From Sitta carolinensis (taxonomy: Eukaryota > Chordata > Aves > Passeriformes > Sittidae): a stretch of DNA of 64,000 bases. The position numbers were made by a program, and so were the translations under genes. Positions 62,448 to 64,000 of the stretch are shown one piece after another. The notes beneath the pieces were generated by a model. The model was given only the letters and a program-made list of their open reading frames with translations. It did not search any database and was not told where the DNA came from. The DNA is taken from assembly GCA_032173965.1 (NCBI GenBank), contig CM063284.1:110954410-111018409 (forward strand), read 5' to 3'. Each line of letters opens with the position of its first letter. Within the stretch, counting starts at the first letter, position 1.

Positions 62448-63016
62448 AAGAGAGTGATTTGTAGTGCACTGCGGGGTCCTGAGGAAACTAGAGTATTTTG
62501 TAGCAAGGCACTGGATTTTTTTGGCTGGGGTTTGCAATCACAGAAACACTCACACACTACTGAATGGCTTGGCAGTGTGATTTTGATCCTGGTCAGGCAT
62601 GAATGCGCAACGGTTTGGGTTTTCTTAAAACATTAGCTAGAGCATGTAATACTGTTTATGCTGGCTTTTTGCAGGGTGTGGGAGGACAGACACTTAATTA
62701 AGAGTTTCCTGGGACAAAGTAACCCCTTCAAATCCTAGTTTGTAAAGATCCAGTCTTTGTCAGCTGGTGAAACATTCTTGATCCAGTAAAATTTAATAGA
62801 GCATCTGCTGGAATCATTACTTTTTTGTGCCAGCCTTCTCCCTTCCTCTTTAGCAGTGGTGAGTGTCTTGGACACATCAGACAGGTCTGTATCAATTGAC
62901 TGAAATGCCTTCAAAGTGTATTGCTAACATTTAAAGTGTAGAGCAGTAATAAGGTGTATCAGAGATGAAGATTGTCCACTCCCACTTGATTTTATCATCT
63001 TTTAACCTTTTTCCAG
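62448..63016. other. non-coding stretch, nothing recognised
   Basis: Unique sequence, with an acceptor-like CTGGCTTTTTGCAG ending near 62675 but no paired donor. Confidence 0.5.
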
Positions 63017-63069
63017 ACACCCCTCCTGAGCCCCAAGAAAGCCGAAGATTCCTCAACAGCTGAAAATAC
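63017..63069 (+). CDS. candidate short exon, Ser/Pro/Lys-rich, unidentified
   Basis: A strong acceptor (CATCTTTTAACCTTTTTCCAG) ends at 63016. The segment is open only in phase 0, reading TPLLSPKKAEDSSTAEN, which looks like a disordered, phosphorylatable stretch of a cytosolic protein. The other two frames hit stops quickly. It ends either at a moderate donor (ATAC then GTAAAT, at 63070) or at an in-frame TAA at 63071. Phase 0 matches both the donor at 39096 and the end of the 55337-55398 candidate. The weak donor (C at -1) lowers confidence. Confidence 0.3.
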
Positions 63070-64000
63070 GTAAATAAATGCTAGACTTAGTACAGTTTAT
63101 GACTGTTACCACTGGGAAAAGTCAGAGCTGCAGACATTCATATCTTAAACAAAACCAGTAAAACAAGTTATAAATGTTAAAAGCCTGGAAGGGCTTGGAT
63201 ATGTGAGAGACTGGAAACATGAAAATCCAAAATCCTTCCCTTTTAGAACACTAATCTCACTTTCATTTAATTAAAATGTTGTCATCCTCTGAAAAAAAAA
63301 AAAAAGTAGTAATCCAGATTACCTGAGCATTTTTGATATTTTTATTTTAGCTTTCCATAGTCTTTACATCTGAATTCTGACAAAACAAGCCTAGAAAACT
63401 AGTTAACACCTCGGTGCTAATGGAAGTGGTAATGGTACATCTAGAACAGCTTCAGCCAAAGAATTCCATGTAAATGGATGTGAATGAGCCATTAGTCAGC
63501 TTCCAGTCTCAATTCTTTTCAACCAGTACTAAAGACACAGGAATCCTTACTCAAAGCATTTATTGATCACAGCCTCCATTTCTAGGTGTTTAGGTGAGAG
63601 CAGCTCCACAAGGTGTGTCTGAAACTCTGCTCTAACCCAGTGGATATCACTGAAAACAAAAGTAACAGACACTACAGAATTCAAAATTTTGGGTTAGTCT
63701 GGAGTTAATGGGAGTAAGAATTCCTTCTCTTTGGAACCCTTCCTTGCTGAAGTATTTCCTGCTCTCATGGGAGCTTTTTGTTATGTTGAAAGTACTGGAT
63801 AAAAATGTTCCAGCTATTCGGTGTGAACTTCTTATGTTTTAAGTAAGGAATCCTTTGATGTATATTGAAGAATGCTTCTTTCTAAATAGGAATTTGGGGA
63901 GTTTATGCTTTAAAGCAGCTGGATTTAGCTAATTGGATTTAATAAATGTCCACTAAACCAATTTATTAATTTTAATCTAAGAATTAATATCAAGAGTATA
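63070..64000. other. non-coding stretch, probable intron
   Basis: AT-rich, with a short poly-A of about 14 bases near 63292-63305. No gene-like feature up to the window end. Confidence 0.5.

Noticed and set aside
1..64000. tRNA, rRNA, known microRNA hairpins, CRISPR arrays, prokaryotic operons
   Set aside because: By eye I found no tRNA B-box, no seed of the common conserved microRNAs I could recall, and no regularly spaced direct repeats; the sequence is vertebrate nuclear DNA. A covariance-model scan would be needed to be complete.

Overview
The window looks like eukaryotic nuclear DNA from a bird. It is AT-rich, sparsely repetitive and has very little long open reading frame. Its recognisable transposons are CR1 LINE 3' ends, which carry the 'GATTCTGTGATTCT'-type terminal repeat, and an ERVL-type solo LTR of a kind widespread in birds. 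There are no L1 or Alu-like elements, no tRNA or rRNA genes, no bacterial-style operons and no CRISPR array. Almost every ORF is short, overlaps another on the opposite strand and resembles no known protein. I read the window as the intergenic region and 5' introns of one or more plus-strand genes, without a complete protein-coding gene inside it.

Layout. 1-27.8 kb: non-coding DNA with simple repeats (AAATA, poly-C, A16C, TTG/TTA, TTTG, long poly-T), two CR1 tails, several GC-richer patches, one spliced-looking orphan exon (24453-24544, plus) and one exon-like open frame on the minus strand (26452-26555). 27.8-28.7 kb: a CpG island with GC boxes and a strong splice donor. This is the clearest regulatory landmark and probably a promoter with a non-coding first exon on the plus strand. 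It is split by a compound microsatellite, (GAAAA)17-(AAT)25-(GTA)8, and followed by a GGGAC/GGAC minisatellite. 30.8-32.2 kb: a CR1 3' end (plus), then an ERVL-type solo LTR (minus). 35.9 kb: a short CR1 tail. 38.9-39.1 kb: a TATA box with CACCC and GATA motifs, followed by an ATG in good context and a perfect splice donor after 26 codons. This is a candidate tissue-specific first coding exon on the plus strand. 43.7 kb: a 45-base poly-A. 47.8-48.4 kb: an older CR1 copy (minus). 53-63 kb: three exon-like segments (53344-53482, 55337-55398, 63017-63069) whose reading phases fit each other and the 39-kb exon. A basic 151-codon open frame lies at 62.0-62.4 kb.

The best working model is a plus-strand gene with a CpG-island promoter near 28.4 kb, perhaps an alternative TATA-driven promoter at 38.9 kb, long introns, and most of its coding sequence beyond base 64000. 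I could not identify the gene, and the exon calls rest on splice motifs and open frames only. No evidence of a novel biological system was found. The most worthwhile leads are the 38.9-kb promoter and first exon, with its alternative 50-residue micropeptide reading, and the microsatellite inside the CpG-island promoter.
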